DNA of 64,000 nucleotides from Rhodohalobacter sp. 614A (lineage in GTDB: Bacteria; Bacteroidota; Rhodothermia; Balneolales; Balneolaceae), in assembly GCF_021462415.1 (NCBI RefSeq), contig NZ_JAKEDS010000003.1:648743-712742 (forward strand), read 5' to 3'. Shown one piece after another: positions 63,284 to 64,000 of this stretch. The notes under the pieces are model-generated. The model was given only the letters and a program-made list of their open reading frames with translations, was not told the DNA's origin and did no database searches. Every line of letters begins with the position of its first letter. The stretch's first letter is position 1. Both the position numbers and the translations under genes were made by a program.

Positions 63284-64000
63284 TCAGTGGAGACCTTTTT
63301 CATCTGCCGGTATGCTATAAATTCCATCCTGGGCGGCAATGTAGAGTGTCTGATTATCAACTCCTCCAAAACTCACATTGTTCGACGGGGTGGGAGGATT
63401 GATATTTCCTAAATAACTACCTGATGAATTAAATACTTGTACGCCAAGTCCCTGGGTGGTGGCAACATACACATTTCCCTCAGCATCCACCGCCATGCCA
63501 TCGCCCCCGCCTTCGGTAGCACCCTCCGGAATCTTCAGCTCCAAAAACTCTCGCTTATTGGTCACCGAACCATCCGGATGAACATCATAGGCCAGTATAT
63601 ATTTTCCCGGTGTATTGGCAACATAAAGCGTCTTCCCATCCGGTGATAAACCCAGCCCGTTGGGAAACGGAATATCATCAATCACACGGCTTATCGTTCC
63701 TTCTTTACTGACGTAATATACCGCGGGAGTTTCCTGCATCTTTTCTCCTCCTGCGATAAACTGAGAATCACTAAAATAGAGTCCCCCGTTGGAATCCACG
63801 ACCAAATCATTCGGTCCGTCAATTCGGTGTCCATTATATTCTGATGCAATTGTTTGGATGACCTGTCCATCGGGGTCCAGTTCCACCACCTTATGGCCCA
63901 GCATCTGGCAGGCGTAAATCGTGCCCTTTCTGCTGGCCTGAAGGGTCGTGGTCACCCCGTTGTCCATCGCCAGCGTATCGATTGATCCATCTGAATTTTG
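63284..64000 (-). CDS. SMP-30/gluconolactonase-like beta-propeller protein (5' end off the window)
   Basis: The frame is open to the right edge (QNSDGSIDTLAMDNG), so the Met at 63967 is internal and the N-terminus is missing. About 238 residues are visible. They hold six-bladed propeller motifs with the metal and substrate positions of the SMP-30/gluconolactonase/LRE family: GPNDLVVDSNGGLYFSDS, NGLGLSPDGKTLYVANT and GDGMAVDAEGNVYVATT. The family hydrolyses sugar lactones. Beside kdgK and eda it would supply aldonates for dehydration to KDG. It lies 35 bases before tatA. Confidence 0.87.
   Translation of the reverse strand, partial: QNSDGSIDTLAMDNGVTTTLQASRKGTIYACQMLGHKVVELDPDGQVIQTIASEYNGHRIDGPNDLVVDSNGGLYFSDSQFIAGGEKMQETPAVYYVSKEGTISRVIDDIPFPNGLGLSPDGKTLYVANTPGKYILAYDVHPDGSVTNKREFLELKIPEGATEGGGDGMAVDAEGNVYVATTQGLGVQVFNSSGSYLGNINPPTPSNNVSFGGVDNQTLYIAAQDGIYSIPADEKGLH

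Noticed and set aside
1-64000. CRISPR array, insertion sequence, tRNA or rRNA gene
   Set aside because: No regularly spaced repeats, transposase-like protein or RNA gene pattern was seen. The only repeats are the ankyrin duplication, short direct repeats and simple-sequence runs.

Overview
The window looks like a Bacteroidota-type chromosome, probably a marine or saline member of the Balneolota/Bacteroidota group. The evidence is four SusC/SusD outer-membrane uptake pairs, each with an ECF sigma factor and a FecR-type anti-sigma factor, together with lipoprotein signals, formylglycine sulfatases, UnbV/FG-GAP lipoproteins and Bacteroidota-like TAnnTTTG promoter boxes. No 16S rRNA or marker gene is present, so the phylum is an inference. 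Every supported gene lies on the minus strand, so genes are read from high to low coordinates.

Layout in transcription order. (1) 64000-61304: SMP-30 lactonase (partial), TatA, KDG kinase and KDPG aldolase, a short ketodeoxy-sugar-acid route ending at a terminator. (2) 61116-57105: a large UnbV/FG-GAP lipoprotein and a truncated ankyrin lipoprotein. (3) 56727-39686: regulatory-uptake unit 4 (sigma, FecR, SusC, SusD) followed by four different sulfatases, a full-length ankyrin lipoprotein and an eight-haem cytochrome c/TPR lipoprotein. This looks like a locus for a sulfated substrate. (4) 39375-24983: unit 3 followed by an SDR dehydrogenase and an inositol-degradation set (iolB, iolC, a class I aldolase-like protein, iolD) and an MFS transporter, closed by a terminator. 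(5) 24773-15510: a PQQ dehydrogenase with an inserted cytochrome c domain, a second UnbV/FG-GAP lipoprotein, a Tat-exported DUF1080 protein, methylmalonate-semialdehyde dehydrogenase (iolA/mmsA type) and an exported glycerophosphodiester phosphodiesterase. (6) 15217-8200: unit 2, closed by a strong terminator. (7) 8003-1: unit 1 followed by a lipoprotein FAD oxidoreductase that runs off the left edge.

How it may work: each SusC carries an N-terminal STN signalling domain, so substrate binding is expected to signal through FecR to release the cognate sigma factor. Sulfatases, the DUF1080 protein, the phosphodiesterase and the quinoprotein would act outside the cytoplasm. The imported products would then enter inositol or 2-keto-3-deoxy-gluconate catabolism. 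No glycoside hydrolase or polysaccharide lyase is visible, and iolG and iolE are absent from the window. The most notable points are the pairing of a SusCD unit with inositol catabolism plus a phosphodiesterase and a quinoprotein, decayed copies of the ankyrin and cytochrome genes elsewhere in the window, and a shared A/T-tract element before all four fecR genes, one copy of which contains a G9 run.
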